From Auricularia sp. M13 (taxonomy: Eukaryota > Basidiomycota > Agaricomycetes > Auriculariales > Auriculariaceae), in contig CM073198.1 in assembly GCA_037042915.1 (NCBI GenBank), positions 558,001 to 622,000 of the forward strand: a stretch of 64,000 bases of DNA, written 5' to 3'. Below are positions 11,565 to 23,539 of the stretch, piece by piece. The translations under genes and the position numbers were made by a program. Within the stretch, counting starts at the first letter, position 1. Each line of letters begins with the position of its first letter. The notes under the pieces are model-generated. The model was not told where the DNA came from and did no database searches. It worked only from the letters and a program-made list of their open reading frames with translations.

Positions 11565-12518
11565 GTGGTTGTCATGATCAGCAATTTCAATGTCCGCACT
11601 GTACCCTTGTCCATGAACCATCACGGTCTCGCGTTCCGGCTCCCGGTCGAGCTTCTGTCTTTGATCTTCGACTTCCTCGCGCTTCAGGAACTGCTGGGCG
11701 CTTCGCGGGTCTCCAGATACTGGCGTGAGGTGGCCTTTCAACACCGCACATTTTGGAGCGACATCACTCTGGAAGCCCTCTCAACCACTGCGGTAGACTT
11801 CTTCTATGCCCGCCTCGATGCTGGATTAACCCGCAGTATCACCCTACGTATCAATATGTGCAAACCGCGATATCCCAGACGTCTACGCTCTGTCGTGCTG
11901 CCCGCAATCACGCACAATCTATACCGAATACACCGTTTATGTCTTGAAACCGACATGATTTACGACCACGACGTGTTCTCAGCCTTTCAGCACCCTGCGC
12001 CTCGCTTGGTGACCTTTGATATACACATGGCCGGCGCTTCCCCATCTGATGCGCTACCAATCGACCTCTTCGCGGGCCACGCGCCACTTCTGCAATACGT
12101 CCAGCTCCTTAACGTTCAGTTGAGCGCTGGTGCATTACCTCTCGCCTTTTCGGCTGTCGGTGTTCTCAAGTACTGCTACGCTGGAGAGCAGACGTTCCCG
12201 ACGGCCGTGTTCTCGCATTGCCGCAATCTGCGGACGCTGATAATCTATGGAGGCTACTGCACACTGGTCTCGGACGGTGTTACCTTCTCCGTCGCAGATG
12301 TTCCAAAACTTCAGTTTATCGACCTCTCGATCGACACTGGCAGTTTGGAACTTCTGCACTGCCTTCCCAGCGCGTCCATCGCCCAAATCAGTGTACCGTT
12401 GACAGACTATAATCTGGCGTCTCTGGTCCTCGGTCATCTGCACGGGGATCTCGAGGCACATCTGAACCATACTGCCAAGCACCATTTACGGGGCATTTCC
12501 ATTAACAGAATCTGTTAA
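11565..12518 (+). pseudogene. F-box protein, subfamily 1, 3'-truncated copy
   Basis: The start MISNFNVRTVPLSMNHHG parallels MNVRIVLLSMYHHG of the copy at 2439. The F-box (RLPVELLSLIFDFLALQ, ASRVSRYWREVAF, FWSDI) and about 300 residues of the following domain align. Homology stops at HTAK (about 12475). In the intact copy the protein goes on for another roughly 150 residues, but here the sequence switches to the TE-like end at 12486 and the frame closes after RGISINRIC. The break coincides with the repeat boundary, so insertion explains the truncation. Confidence 0.75.
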
Positions 12519-12561
12519 TTTTGAACCATTTCCGGTTAATAAAGTCGGGCTATTTGGTACC
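12486..12561. repeat. TE-like terminus shared with 29331-29406 (inverted)
   Basis: The repeat starts TTACGGGGCATTTC, contains the palindrome TTAACAGAATCTGTTAA, and ends TATTTGGTACC. The reverse complement of 29331-29406 matches over about 75 bp with only scattered changes. The outer trinucleotide is TTA here and TAA there, as in the TWA target sites of PIF/Harbinger elements. No partner end was found, so the family is only suggested. Confidence 0.5.
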
Positions 12562-13445
12562 AAGTGCTGCTTAAGACCTGACAATTGTGCAATCAATTTT
12601 TCAGAAGGCCCTCCTATGCGCTTCTCCTGTAACACTGTCTCTGTCAAGAGTAATCAATTGAGTCCCGATTAATTGGGCGGTTAATCAATTGAATCTCATG
12701 TACTGACTGGGGACCCATGTACTGACTGGGGACCGGAGCGATGACTGAACGATACCTCCCATGTCGAGAACGCCGAACTGACACATGTACGATGTCCGGG
12801 AACCGCAGGCGGCCTCGACGCGCGCAGCACGGCTTTTCGACATGTCTCATGCCTATGGTACCAAACGCGCCTTGCGCTGGCAGTGAACGTCACGGTCTGC
12901 GTGTCGGCCCGGTCGCCGTCGCTCTCGGTGGCGACGACAGTCACCGAGAGACTCCGCGCGTGGTACGTGAGCATCAGTCAAGCGTCACGAGCACATTTAG
13001 CACAGGCTCTGTTCAGCTGCTCAGTCAAGATATCCTCATTTCAGGATTTCTAGGTAGGTAGACTCCCAGGGAGTTCTACGCCTGTTTACAGACCTTGTGG
13101 TTAAGCCATTACACAGCATCATCACCCTCGGAGTCGTACCTCAATTCTTCATCAACTGGGCAACTCAACTCAACGCCGATCTCGGCATCCAGGCATCGTT
13201 AGACTATTTGTGTTCTTCGTCTGACGATCTGCGCATCTTGATCTGCTAACTGGTGAGAACCGGTGTGAAGTGCACCTTCCCGACGGTCTCCCTCGTATCC
13301 CCACGTGCACCAAGTCAAGAGCAGTCCGTCGCGCAGGCAGTTGCCTCACCACCACGTCCGGTTCTGAGGTGGGATTTAAAATGGAGTGTGCACCGCTGAG
13401 AACAGCTATCTCGACATCGAGGCATCGACGACGCTAGCGCTCTAG
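12562..13445. other. Repeat-derived or intergenic DNA
   Basis: AT-rich sequence with several AATCAATTG / TTAATTGG words (12590-12700) follows the terminus and may be the body of the inserted element. A short direct repeat, CATGTACTGACTGGGGACC, is found twice at 12698-12733. No gene is supported. Confidence 0.4.
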
Positions 13446-13670
13446 ATGGCCGCTGCGGGAGGCAGCCCGAGCGGCCCCGTCACGCTAGACCACGGCATCG
13501 ACAGTGCTGCCATCTCCGACAGCTCCTTCAAGTTCATCTTCGACCAGAGTCCCGGCTTCGACATCTTTAACACCCAGGTCAGTCTCTTCAAGAACTGCTT
13601 CGGGGAACTGAACGGCCCGGTCATCAAGATGCCTGGTTCGTCCTTCGAAGACCGCTGTACGTGTCATTGA
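13446..13670 (+). CDS. Small hypothetical protein (74 aa), possibly a broken longer gene
   Basis: MAAAGGSPSGPVTLDHG... has a natural-looking composition (FIFDQSPGFDIFNTQVSLFKN). Just downstream a second natural-looking frame continues (EHFTTTKDRVFPRLIMHSRDIVCPGPEDGG, to about 13809) but is out of phase. The two could be exons joined by an unseen intron, or one gene with an indel. No family is recognised. Confidence 0.3.
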   Translation: MAAAGGSPSGPVTLDHGIDSAAISDSSFKFIFDQSPGFDIFNTQVSLFKNCFGELNGPVIKMPGSSFEDRCTCH

Positions 13671-15057
13671 GGTTGACGCAGCTTCCTCAGAACATTTTAC
13701 CACCACGAAAGACCGTGTATTCCCGAGGCTCATAATGCATTCCCGCGACATAGTCTGCCCGGGGCCGGAGGACGGCGGGCAGCTCGTACAGGTTTGTGCG
13801 TCGCAGTAGAATGCTTCCCCCGCAAGTTGCGGTCATTTATAATCCAGTATTGCACGAATGCAAGGATTGAGTCTGGCTGCGCACTTCCTTCTGTCTAATC
13901 GCAGGGGAGACATTAGGTGCTCCGATGACACCGCGGTCAATACCATAACTCCGTGACGAAAAGTTTCACACGAACATAGCGAACGCCTGTGAGCGCCGAT
14001 GTCATATTGGCTTCGGAGGGTACACCGTGCCATTGAGCAGCGGCGCCGTACCTTTGCAATACACTCCATCGCCCGGCTGCAGCGTCTTGCCGGTATTTCC
14101 ATCTACGTTCGTGGGCGTGTAAGTCGCGTTGAGCTGCAACATCCACGCGACCGCGGCGGCGCGTCCGTCGCAACGCTCGATGTAAAGAGTTGGCCGGGCA
14201 TCGTCGACGGCGCGCGAAGCCAAGCGGTTTTGCGACGCGTGTCTCTCGCGCTGGAGCGTGTGCAGGTTGAAGTCGGGCTCTGGCATGCAACTAGTAGGCA
14301 TCTGAATTTGTGTAGAGCTACGTCGCGCGGCGTCGGTGAGCGAAGGAAAGGTTCGGTCTGTTTGGTCGACGTCAGCGTTGACAGCGACCCAAACAGACCG
14401 AACCTCTCCTTCGCTCTCCCATGTCGCACCGCGAGCCCTCGATCTCGCGTCAGCTCACGCCCACCGTAGAGCCCCCAACTGGAGGGGCGCGCAATGACGG
14501 CGTCGCATATGGTCTCCTGCTCGCTGTTATCGACATTCTTGCTTACGCTTACCGCGAGTTGGGTAGGATGGAAGCAGCCTGATATGCCGAGACTCAATCG
14601 TGACATAACGTTGCCTGACATTTCTTGATGTTCTCCTGACCCTTGAAGCCTCTCAATATCTCCACAAAATGTATATATCGGTGTTTTTGTCTGAAGTCGC
14701 TTTTTGCCGTCGTGAACTGTGCTCACGTGATATTAGCCTGATCTCGTAAAAATGAAGTCATACCGGCTACGCGTCGCTCCAATCATAAGGACAGTCAGTA
14801 TTTTCGATCGCCTGCTGTCGTACTACGCAAGTTAAGTATGACTATGTGTGCTGAAACATGCCTGTCAGTCTTCGGAGATCTTGCCGCTAACTCCGACTGT
14901 CGCTCATCATGAACACTCGGAGACACGAAATACTGTTGTTATGCAATTGAACAATACGATTTTTACACCTTGCGCGCTTTCTTGGACACTGGCTCCAATG
15001 CATCCTTTTCTGAACCTTCAGATCCATCAGCGACTTGAACGAATAGCAGAACAGAAA
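13671..15057. other. Intergenic region with a hairpin; possible gene remnants
   Basis: A minus-strand frame at 14301-14002 ends with a secreted-protein-like stretch (LNATYTPTNVDGNTG...GDGVYCKGTAP), but has no start context or domain. The hairpin at 14338-14416 is listed separately. Nothing else is supported. Confidence 0.35.
14338..14416. repeat. Perfect-type hairpin, 28-bp arms
   Basis: The left arm (14338-14365) and right arm (14389-14416) are inverted repeats with one mismatch, starting GAGCGAAGGAAAGGTTCGG. The 23-nt loop is unrelated to its flanks. Confidence 0.8.
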
Positions 15058-18000
15058 TTACTGACCGAGATGTTTCCAACCGTCCCACCCACGCCCCTTC
15101 CGATACGCTCCCGCTATTTTTCGCGAATGCTCGGCCTCGACTTTCAATGACGAATAGAACGCTGCCTTTTTGAATGCATAAGCTCTCTTGCCGCGTGCTT
15201 CTCGCACACTTCGCTCCGTCTCCTTCGGATGGTTCTCGACCGACCTCACTATACCTCTATCCTCCAATTCAGCGTAGCGCGCCTCGACGGCCCCAATCGC
15301 GGCCTGAATAGAGTCGACTGCAGCGCCTGCCACGGAACTCCATACCTCCGCCATCCTCGCAAAGTGTCTGATCGTGCGATCGAACTCGGCGCCGAGAATG
15401 ATCCACTCTTCATCCCACCGCTTCCAGTTGGCCCACAGTCTAAAGTAGCGTACGCGTAGTTCTGTGAATTCATCAACGCGTGGTTCTCAATCGTTCAATT
15501 GACATACCTTCGCGTTCATTTCCGCCAGCTCCTTCTCACTGGCCGTCCTGACATTCGCAACGTCTTTTCCCTCGCGCCAGAACCATTGATCTGGAGTCTT
15601 TCCAGATCCTGTTTTGCGCGGCTTCGTGGGATCGGTAGCAGTAGCAGCTTCGACCTCCGGCTCTTCCGCCTTTCGGTATGTACGGTCCTTCGTGTCGTAT
15701 CCAAGCTTGATCATCGCGTCGAAATGTTCATTGTAGCGTTTCATGTGCTTGTCTCGCCGCTTCGTGTCCTTTTTCAGCCTTTCCTGAGCCCGGGTACCAC
15801 CTGCGACTCCGGAGACGTTCTGCTTTTTCTTCTGCACGTCCATGTTATAGATTCGGATCGCGTTCTTCATCTGCTGGAGTTCTCCCTCGGCGTGGTAGCG
15901 TCGTATCTTCATCTCCTTCGCGGCCAGCTTCTCAAGCCCGTACGTGGCTCGATCGTCATTTGAGAAATCCGACGGTAAATGTAGCGTGTCCTGCTCCGGC
16001 CGATCTTCTCCGTCGACGTTCTCGGAGGACTCTTCTTCCGCCACGAGTAGATCCGAGATTCCCTGCATATGTAACCTTTGCCAGGGGCGGACCAATTTGA
16101 TCTGCACGCGTAGACTTACGCGCGCCTTCTCAATGGCGAGCTTGGCGCATGTATCGGTTGCTCCTGCCTGTTTGACGCGCTGCTTCAATTTTTGTCTAAC
16201 CATACCGGATGGGATAAGTCTCAGTTTGCGTTATAAACTGACGACGAGCTTACTGTTCTGCTTCTATGTCGATGAGACGCCGCAACAGATTTATCGGCCC
16301 CTTGCCTTTGGCCCATCGTCCGTTTCGCTTCGATTCCTCTTTCTCCGCCATCCTCAGTATCTCTTCCCTCCCCGGGACTAGTAATTGATCAGTCTCTTAC
16401 AACATACCCAGGCTTGCAGCAAACCTTTCTGCATGTCGGCGCGGTACCGGCTCGTCACGTGCCCCGTCGCGTCACGTGCCCCAAGCTCGCTCGGATACTG
16501 CTCATGCCACGACTTGATCTTCTCCGGGTCCAGCGTCACGCGAAGTGGTCCAATGCCTCTTTCGTAGTCTTTATGTGATTGCTAGCTGTCTTTGCCTTGT
16601 CGCGCAGTGATGCCGCTGTCGCAAGCAGTCAGTTCACTGATCAGCGTTCATGAAGGAACAACGCCCGCACCCATTCCTAGAAGCTTCTTCAAATTCCAAT
16701 CGCCGTGGGTATCGTTCAAGATATCTTCGCGGTGCCCAATGTTGGCGTCCTTGCTGATCAAGCCGGTGGCGTTAGTCTCCGGCCAGACACGTTCTACGCC
16801 TTCGCCGCATGTTCGGCCACCGCCAGGTAGATACGCGAAATGCATGAGGTACTGGCAATCTTCCTTATGCCCGTGAATGTGAAGCTTCGGGATGGCCCAT
16901 ACGACATCCTCCAGGATCTTCCGGTGCACCTGCGACGCGTCCTCAGGGAACTCTTTCGCCCACCTATCGATGATTTTGATAGATAATTGGCAGCCACGAT
17001 CCGAAGAAAAAAAGTAGGGAAGTGAGGGTTCGGGACGAGGGCCCAATGCGTTTATGAGCACTTTATCCAGAAGGGCAAATCTGCGGCATCGTCAATCTAG
17101 TCCGCAAGTAATTAATCGGAATACGTACTTTTCGCCGGTCCGCAAGTTTATCATGCTGCGAGGGAAGAACATTTCGTGTCTGCACACTACTGCGGCTACC
17201 CCTGAGAAAATTGTGCTGCGCCCGCCTGCCGATCGATGCATACTGTCGACGCCGGGGCACGGTCCATCGTTTTCCTATTGCGACAGTTAGTGAGAAGCTG
17301 ACGTTCTGTCTCACGCGTACCTCCTTCTCGGCGACATGGTCTTCCTCATATTTCAGGAACTCCTCGTACTCGGTGAAGTACGCATTGCCGGCGTTCAGAG
17401 AGCGGTCCTCCAGATCCATTCGCTTGTCCTTTAGAAAGGCTTTGTACGACGCGTCCAGGGTGAGAACCTTCATGAACTTCCACCTGCACAATACGTTCAT
17501 CCATCGCAATGGAACTTGGACGATGCTCGCTCACCTTTCGGCTGGATCGTGTATCTTCTCCTTCCAGTCGTCGGGAAGGTTGAAACCCGGTTCCGGGCAC
17601 GTAGGGCATACGATAGCAACTGAGCCCGCGTAGCGATTATCAGGAAGGAATTCGTCGATCCCTTGTCCCTGGCCGCTGTGCCTCCGCGACGTCAGGTCTC
17701 GCCAATACTGCCCTGAGCGCAAAAAGTTCTGATACCCGCTCTGCGAATCAACTTCAGAGTGCTGAACGCCGGCAATGAATGAACATACCAAGTCTGTGGC
17801 CGCGTGCCCGTCCGGCGTTGTAAGCTCAGCCAGTAGTCGTACACTGGCTTTTTCCTTGAAGAATATCGAGGTGCCAATGTTCCATGAGGCGAAACGTGTA
17901 CGCAGTTTCCGGGTTTGAAAATGTCGCGGGGAAGAGGCGAGCGTGTACCAATTGCTCGACTAATCCAACTTCCTCCTCGCCGATGCCCGTACAACCGCAG

Positions 18001-18721
18001 AGGTTGACGTTGAGGGTGTGGATACCCGTCACGTCGCCGATGGTCATCCCCACCACACGTTTCCTTGACGGCGACGGGCAAGTATTTCCGTCGTGTCCGA
18101 GATTAATCTCAAGACCGACGTCCCTCAGTGCAGCGCGGTCGAAAAATTTACCGTTCCACTTCTGAACCTTGTGGAAGGGAAATTGCTTGTGGCGGTCCTT
18201 GAGACAGACCTTGCAGCAAGGACTTTGATCCATGCATTCGACGCAGCGCCAGACGCGAAGACCTTCTTCTGCGGGACAAGTGGCATTGGGAGCTCGGCCG
18301 CAGCTGCACGCACTTTCGACCATGTTGTCGAACTCAAGTGCGTACATCGCCTCCATCAGAGCTACGCGGTGCATCTCATATTCCGCGTTGGACTCGTGCG
18401 ATTTCTGTAAATATAGATGAGAGACGTGCTCCGCATGCGCTATCCATTCCATACCTTGCCATGGCCAGTCTCTGGCCCTCGCGGTCGTTCTTTGGCCGGC
18501 TCTGGCGGCTTCGCCTTGGGAGGCTTCGCCTTCGGTGCTGGCTTGAACGGTACGGTGACTTGGTCACGATAAATGCGCACTCCTCCCGTCCGCTGCCTCG
18601 GCTTCTTGCTCGGCGACTTGGCCGGCGAAGTCGTTGTTTCGGTCTCCCGCCCCCGTTTGCGCGCGGTGCCTTCATCTCTTGAGGTTACAACATCCCTGAC
18701 GATGTGCGTAGTCTGCCTCAT
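15058..18721 (-). pseudogene. KDZ-type transposase with CxC2 cysteine cluster (decayed)
   Basis: This DNA transposase belongs to the Kyakuja-Dileera-Zisupton class. It starts MRQTTHIVRDVVTS at 18721 and has a basic, SAP/AT-hook-like N-terminus (SPSKKPRQRTGG). After an intron (donor GTATGG, acceptor TTTACAG) the CxC2 cluster appears: CSCG, WRCVECMDQSPCCKVC, LNVNLCGC, then EQLVHARLFPATFSNPETAYTF. KDZ blocks follow: YWLSLQRRTG, VCPTCPEPGFNLP, LTLDASYKAF, VCRHEMFFPRS, FFSSDRGCQL, IPKLHIHGHKEDC, LPGGGRTCGEGVERVW and HGDWNLKKLLG. The C-terminus (EWIILGAEFDRTIRHFA...) ends at 15058. The catalytic-type Asp and Glu in SSDRG and GEGVE remain. At least one frameshift (after LDILQGK, about 17860) breaks the frame, so it is probably inactive. 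Several further exons are joined by short introns. Confidence 0.8.
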
Positions 18722-18830
18722 CTCTATCCTCTCGCCGTGCCGGACGGTACTGGTGGTGGGGAGTGCGAGAGAGCGCGCCGAGTCCGCGGCTTGTTCCGCC
18801 AGCGTGTTCCGCCATGCCAGTCGCCCGTCG

Positions 18831-18871
18831 CGTGGTGCAGCTAGACGTGGTGCGCGGTCTCAGTCGTGGTG
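18831..18871. promoter_or_regulatory. Three CGTGGTG boxes upstream of KDZ transposase
   Basis: CGTGGTG occurs at 18831, 18846 and 18865, 110-150 bp upstream of the transposase ATG. The same heptamer clusters before other genes of this neighbourhood (23980, 25451, 26203). It could be a transposase or regulator binding site. Confidence 0.45.
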
Positions 18872-19033
18872 GAGCTGCCGCCAAGATCTTTGTAGTCTCC
18901 GCTCAATGCAGACCAAATATTATATCTTAAGCTCCATGTTCAGTACAACTTACTGTGAAATTTAAGTCATGAACTTCTTGATGGATTTAGCAATACAAGA
19001 AAATGCGACCATATGTGCGTAAAGTACAGAAGT

Positions 19034-21190
19034 CTACACGGGTATGAAGCCCTGGTAATTGCGGCGCTCTCTGTATTTCGTCGCCAACTGCTTTTGCTTC
19101 TCCACGCCCATTTTCACGCGCAGAACAGGAAATCCTTCAGGGACTCGTTCATACGGCAGTCTATCGCCAACCCAAACCCTTTTGTCTTCCTGAGTCGCGC
19201 GCGCCCCCCCAGACCTCATCAAAGGCAGTCGACAACCTCCTCCGCTCCAGTTCCATGACGCGACCTCGCCTGATGTAATCGTAGAAGTCGCCGCCTGGTA
19301 AGAGGCAGCGACGCGGCACTCCGTTGCGGGTGAGATGCGTCCACATTTTTGTGTACAGCTGATCGTCGTTGTCGCGACGTTGAACCAGGTTCGTCTCGAC
19401 TGGCCACGGTGCAATGTCCTGTAACAGTGTTTCTGGGTCGGCGAGTCTATTGGCGAACAGAGGAAGCCAGTCGAGGATAAATATCTCGACCAGTTGCAGC
19501 CAGGCGCGCCTCTGTTCGTGATAGTCTCGCCTCGTCAACCCATCCTGCGTCTTCTGCGGGCCGGACAATGATAGAATGATATGGTTGCTGATGTCCGCCG
19601 CGTCGTACTCCGTATAAAATATGTCCTTCAGCGCGTTGCGCCTGTAATGTCGACGAATTGCTATCGGTACGCGATTTGGATTCGACCGGCAGAGGCTAAC
19701 CATGTCGGGCTCGTGCGCGTTGACTAGGCCGAGCTTGATCTGAAGCGCCAGTGAGACCACCTGTCGCTGCGTGGCGCTGCGGTAGACAAATGCGATGCGG
19801 GCAGCGTCCTGCGCGAGCTGGAGGAATCGTTTCGAATCGGGCGCTACCCGCCCAGCGCCGTCTTTCATGAATATACGCCTTGGGTCGAAGTCTTCCCAGG
19901 CTGACCCCTTCCAGTACGGCTGTCCAAACCGCCCGAGGGGCGCGGGTAGCCAGCGGCCATTTTCCTGCCAGAGCGACAGCGTATAGCTGAACCGAAGTCC
20001 GTATTGCACGACCGCAGTTTTCTCCAACAGTTCCTGCCTCGAAAGTTGCTGGGCAGCTGCTGAAGGCTCATATGCCCGCTCTGAGTCGGCGCGAGCGTTA
20101 ATTCTGCTCCGTAAAGCGCGCGCGCCAGCGACCATGTCCATATTCGCAGGCGCATCGCCGTCGGCGTCCGTATCGTCGTCAAATGCGCACGAGTCCATGC
20201 CTTCATCGAGCGCGTCATAGACGGTGTAGATGTCCCCGTAGAAGACTCGCAGTTCCCCTTGTCGTTTGGGATAGGCCCGCGGTTGGCGGCGGAAGGCTGC
20301 GAGGCCGCGCGTGTTGACGAACACGGGGACTCCTCGTCGCTGATGTCTGACAACTGGTCAAGACGCCAGTTGTCCTTGGCGCGGTCGGGATTGTTGCGCT
20401 TCCAGTACTTCCTCTTCATGTGTTCATTCAGATTGACGTCGAACTGCCCATAGTCTGTCAGTGCTGATAACCCATAGAGCACGAGAGACGTACATGATCC
20501 GGTCCACGCGTCTTGTAAATATGAAACTGAGCCTGCGCCTCGGCCAGCGCCCACTGGAGGTCGTCTATCTGCTTCTCTTTTCGCGCACGAGGGTTTCCAG
20601 GCGCAGGATTTTGACGCCTTGGTCGTCGGGTACAGTGTTGATGAACTCCAGTGGTGGGCGTTTGCGCTTCGCCGCCGGCGCATCGTGGTGTGGACTCGCG
20701 GGGCGACGCTGCCCGGAAGAATAGCCATGCCACGCTGGATTAGCCTGGCGTGGGCCTGTAGGCGGCGCGGCGTAGCACGGTGCGTGAGGCGACTTGGTAC
20801 GTTGGCAACATGGCCGGCGCTGGACTCTCGTAGTGCGCGCGGCGCGGTGGGGGGAGCTCCTCGCAGGGCACGCGGTTCAGTTGGAGGCGCGCGGGTGGGT
20901 AATTGGTCTGCTCGACCAGCTGGTGTGGTTGCGTCGCGCGCTAGTACACGCGGCGAGCGTGCAGCGGCGCGGGCGTCCGAAACATGCACGTTGGCAGATT
21001 CGGTCACTAGCCCACCACGGCGCGCGGCCTGAAGTGACTGATCACCACAGGCGCTGGGCACCGGTGGCGCCGTGCGCGGTAACGGCGACTTGGTCGCATT
21101 TTCCTCCATCTCCCCATCCTCCAGCTCGCCTTCCTCCAGTTCCTCCATTGGGTGATGTGCTGCTTCCTGTTTCTCGTGTTCGTTCTCCAT
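19034..21190 (-). pseudogene. Large KDZ-neighbourhood protein of unknown function, frameshifted
   Basis: The start MENEHEKQEAAHHPMEELEE at 21190 opens an acidic, then Pro/Arg-rich N-terminus. A middle piece in another frame has KRKRPPLEFINTVPDDQG and IDDLQWALAEAQAQFHIY. A 39-bp intron (GTACGT...ACAG, about 20493-20455) precedes YGQFDVNLNEHMKRKYWKR. The main frame (20324-19161, 387 codons) has VFVNTRGLAAFRR, FYGDIYTVYDALDEGMDSCAFDDD, QYGLRFSYTLSLWQE, FDPRRIFMKDGAGR, HIILSLSGPQKT and PWPVETNLVQRRDNDDQLYTKMW. The natural tail (VEKQKQLATKYRERRNYQGF) is out of frame and ends at 19034. At least two or three frameshifts are evident. I cannot name the family; the regular aromatic and acidic pattern suggests a real, once-selected protein. 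Confidence 0.6.
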
Positions 21191-23539
21191 GGTCGATGTA
21201 AGTCGTGAGCAGCAGCGGACAAGAGAGCGCGCGCGAGAAGTCCGACGCACCGGCGGCTGGAACCGCGCCGGGCGCTTGCTGGCGGGCGCTTCATCAATAG
21301 TCTCCGAAGCGCTGAGCGTGTTGCTGAAATTTTTGGTCAATATTTGAGAAAGTGAGGCAGGAAAGAAGGGGGGGAGATACTGGCTACATGGAGACAGACT
21401 GAAGAGGGCTTCTTAATGTGGGGAATCCTCGCTATTCAGGATGAAGACTCGAGCTAGAAATCTCGCTGGGTCAGCGTGAATCTCCATCTTCGCAGACTTT
21501 GTAGTTCAAAGATCTCAAAGTGGTTCAATGTAACGAGGTTCTGGGACCGGAGGTGTGCTGAGACTGCTGAGACCCCTCGATATTGCCCTCTTAACTCCCA
21601 ACATGCGAACATTGGGACATCACGAATTCAGTGCCGTAGCTGTGAATGGTACCAAATCAGTGCTAAATTTCTCCACCGCATTATGCCCCGCAGTTTGAGC
21701 AGTACGCAATCAGTGATCATTCTGCTGTCTTGCTTAAGCTGAAACTGAGGCTCGAAGAAGAAGACTAACACACCATGAGCTTTTGCCCCACGACTATCCC
21801 TTCACATGCGTCGAGGACCATTGGGAAACCTAGAGGCTTCCAGCGAAGCACGGTACTGAAAAACTTCAGACATGAGATTGTCGCATATACGGTTATTAAG
21901 TACCTCGTAATTGTGCCAGGTGCTAGGTACTGTGCGATACGGCGAGTGATCTCGAGGTCATCGCGGAAAGACTGATCCTGCACACGATACCTGCATCACT
22001 GCGCATAATGCTGTGATTGCCTTGCTAGGATACGAGGGCGACAACATCGCTCATAAGGTGTTATCGTATCGCGACCTGAGCTTGCAAGACGATGAAAGGC
22101 TTACTTTCTGCTAGTTCTAGCTACAGATAAAGACATGGTTTCGTACAGCGGGAGCGCTTCATTGCGCCATGATAGCCTTATAGAGCATGCAATGCTTGCC
22201 TATATACAGGGAGTAGGGAGCGCGGGTCGATAAGCCGTGCACAACGCGTTTGCACTTCGGCGACGACGCTTTTGCACTTGCCCGATAATGCGTTTGCACT
22301 TCGGCATTTCGACAAAGGCTACTTGGTAGCATATGTAGGGAGAGTTTTCGAGATCTCAGGCCTTTTTGCGCAGGAAAGGAGCTGTACAGAACAGCACCAG
22401 ATCGCGTGCGCCGTCCACACATCAGTGAGCGGCTCGCTATTTCACGGGCCTAGCATGCCTGGGCATGGTATCGGCCGGAAATGGAGGTGAAGTAAGGCTA
22501 CTTGGTAGCAGGAGAAAAAGTTCAGGTCTAGTGTGCAAAGGATGTAGCGCGTGGAGTAGGTGAGAGTCTGGTGCGAGCGGCAAGTCGGAGCCAACGGACT
22601 CAAATGGCTTACTCCTGCGCACGAGCTGCTCGACCTGCTGCCTGCACACTGCACACCCTTCATTGGAGCACCCAGACAGAGACCGCAGGCATCGTTAGCG
22701 GCTTCCATATTGGATGGAGGAGAAATTATAAGGACATTTGCACTGGGCATTGGGCACCGACAGGCGGGCAAATGACGCGACCAAGTCGCCGTACTAGTAG
22801 CTGACTGTGAGCGCCTACGCCGCCGCGTAGCGCTTGCGTCAGCTACAAACGCAAGCGGCGAAGAGCTCCAGGTCTGCTGACGTGGCTCGCTCGCTGTGGG
22901 CAGCGTGAGCAGGAAGAGTCCAGCACCGGTCTGCTCTGCATGTTTGTCGCCTCGAGTTGACATACTGCCGGTGCAGGGTGTCGCGCTTGCGTTTCCTCAA
23001 GCAATGTTGTTAGGTGGGCGCTACCTGTGCACACGATATCGTGCTCATGGACACGAAGCAACTTGGACTTGTGGCCACAACGCCGGAGAAGCCAACAGTT
23101 GCGATGCAGCTTCTTGGACTTACGGTACGCGCGACTGGTACACACAGTGCTATGTTTGATAACTACGTCCAGGGCGACACCTTGAAAGCGCAGACCGTGC
23201 AAGGCCGCAGGTATTGAAACACTCGCAAGGGGGAGAAAGGGCCTACTATGCGGTTCTGGTCTGTAGGCTGATTCAATAGTATGCTACGACGGTCCTCCAG
23301 GAGATAGCCCACAGAATTAAGCAGAATTCTTGAGAATGTGAACGAGGCGCAACCGGCCGTCGAGCTTCAAACTACAGTCATAGTGCGGGAAAGCATGGCA
23401 TTAATTTTTTCGTGCGTCGACGAGCGGTTAGACATGAGATACATATTGATTGCAATGCATAACAGAAATGACATGCGACAGAAAGTCAAATGCAGACATG
23501 ACTGGAACAAAAGCAACGACAAAAGTTGGTGAATCATCT
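21191..23539. other. Gene-free stretch within the KDZ neighbourhood
   Basis: No frame here shows domain or paralogue support. Small structures are three copies of GCRTTTGCACTT (22245-22305), a doubled GGCTACTTGGTAGCA (about 22317 and 22497), and GCGCTTGCGT/ACGCAAGCG inverted words at about 22830-22857. Confidence 0.4.

Noticed and set aside
19161-20324. TET/JBP dioxygenase expected beside a KDZ transposase
   Set aside because: No HxD...H...R pattern was found in this or any other protein of the neighbourhood.
22442-22963. 173-codon minus-strand frame
   Set aside because: No homologue in the window, mixed Cys/Ser/Pro composition and no start or intron signals; left as gene-free.
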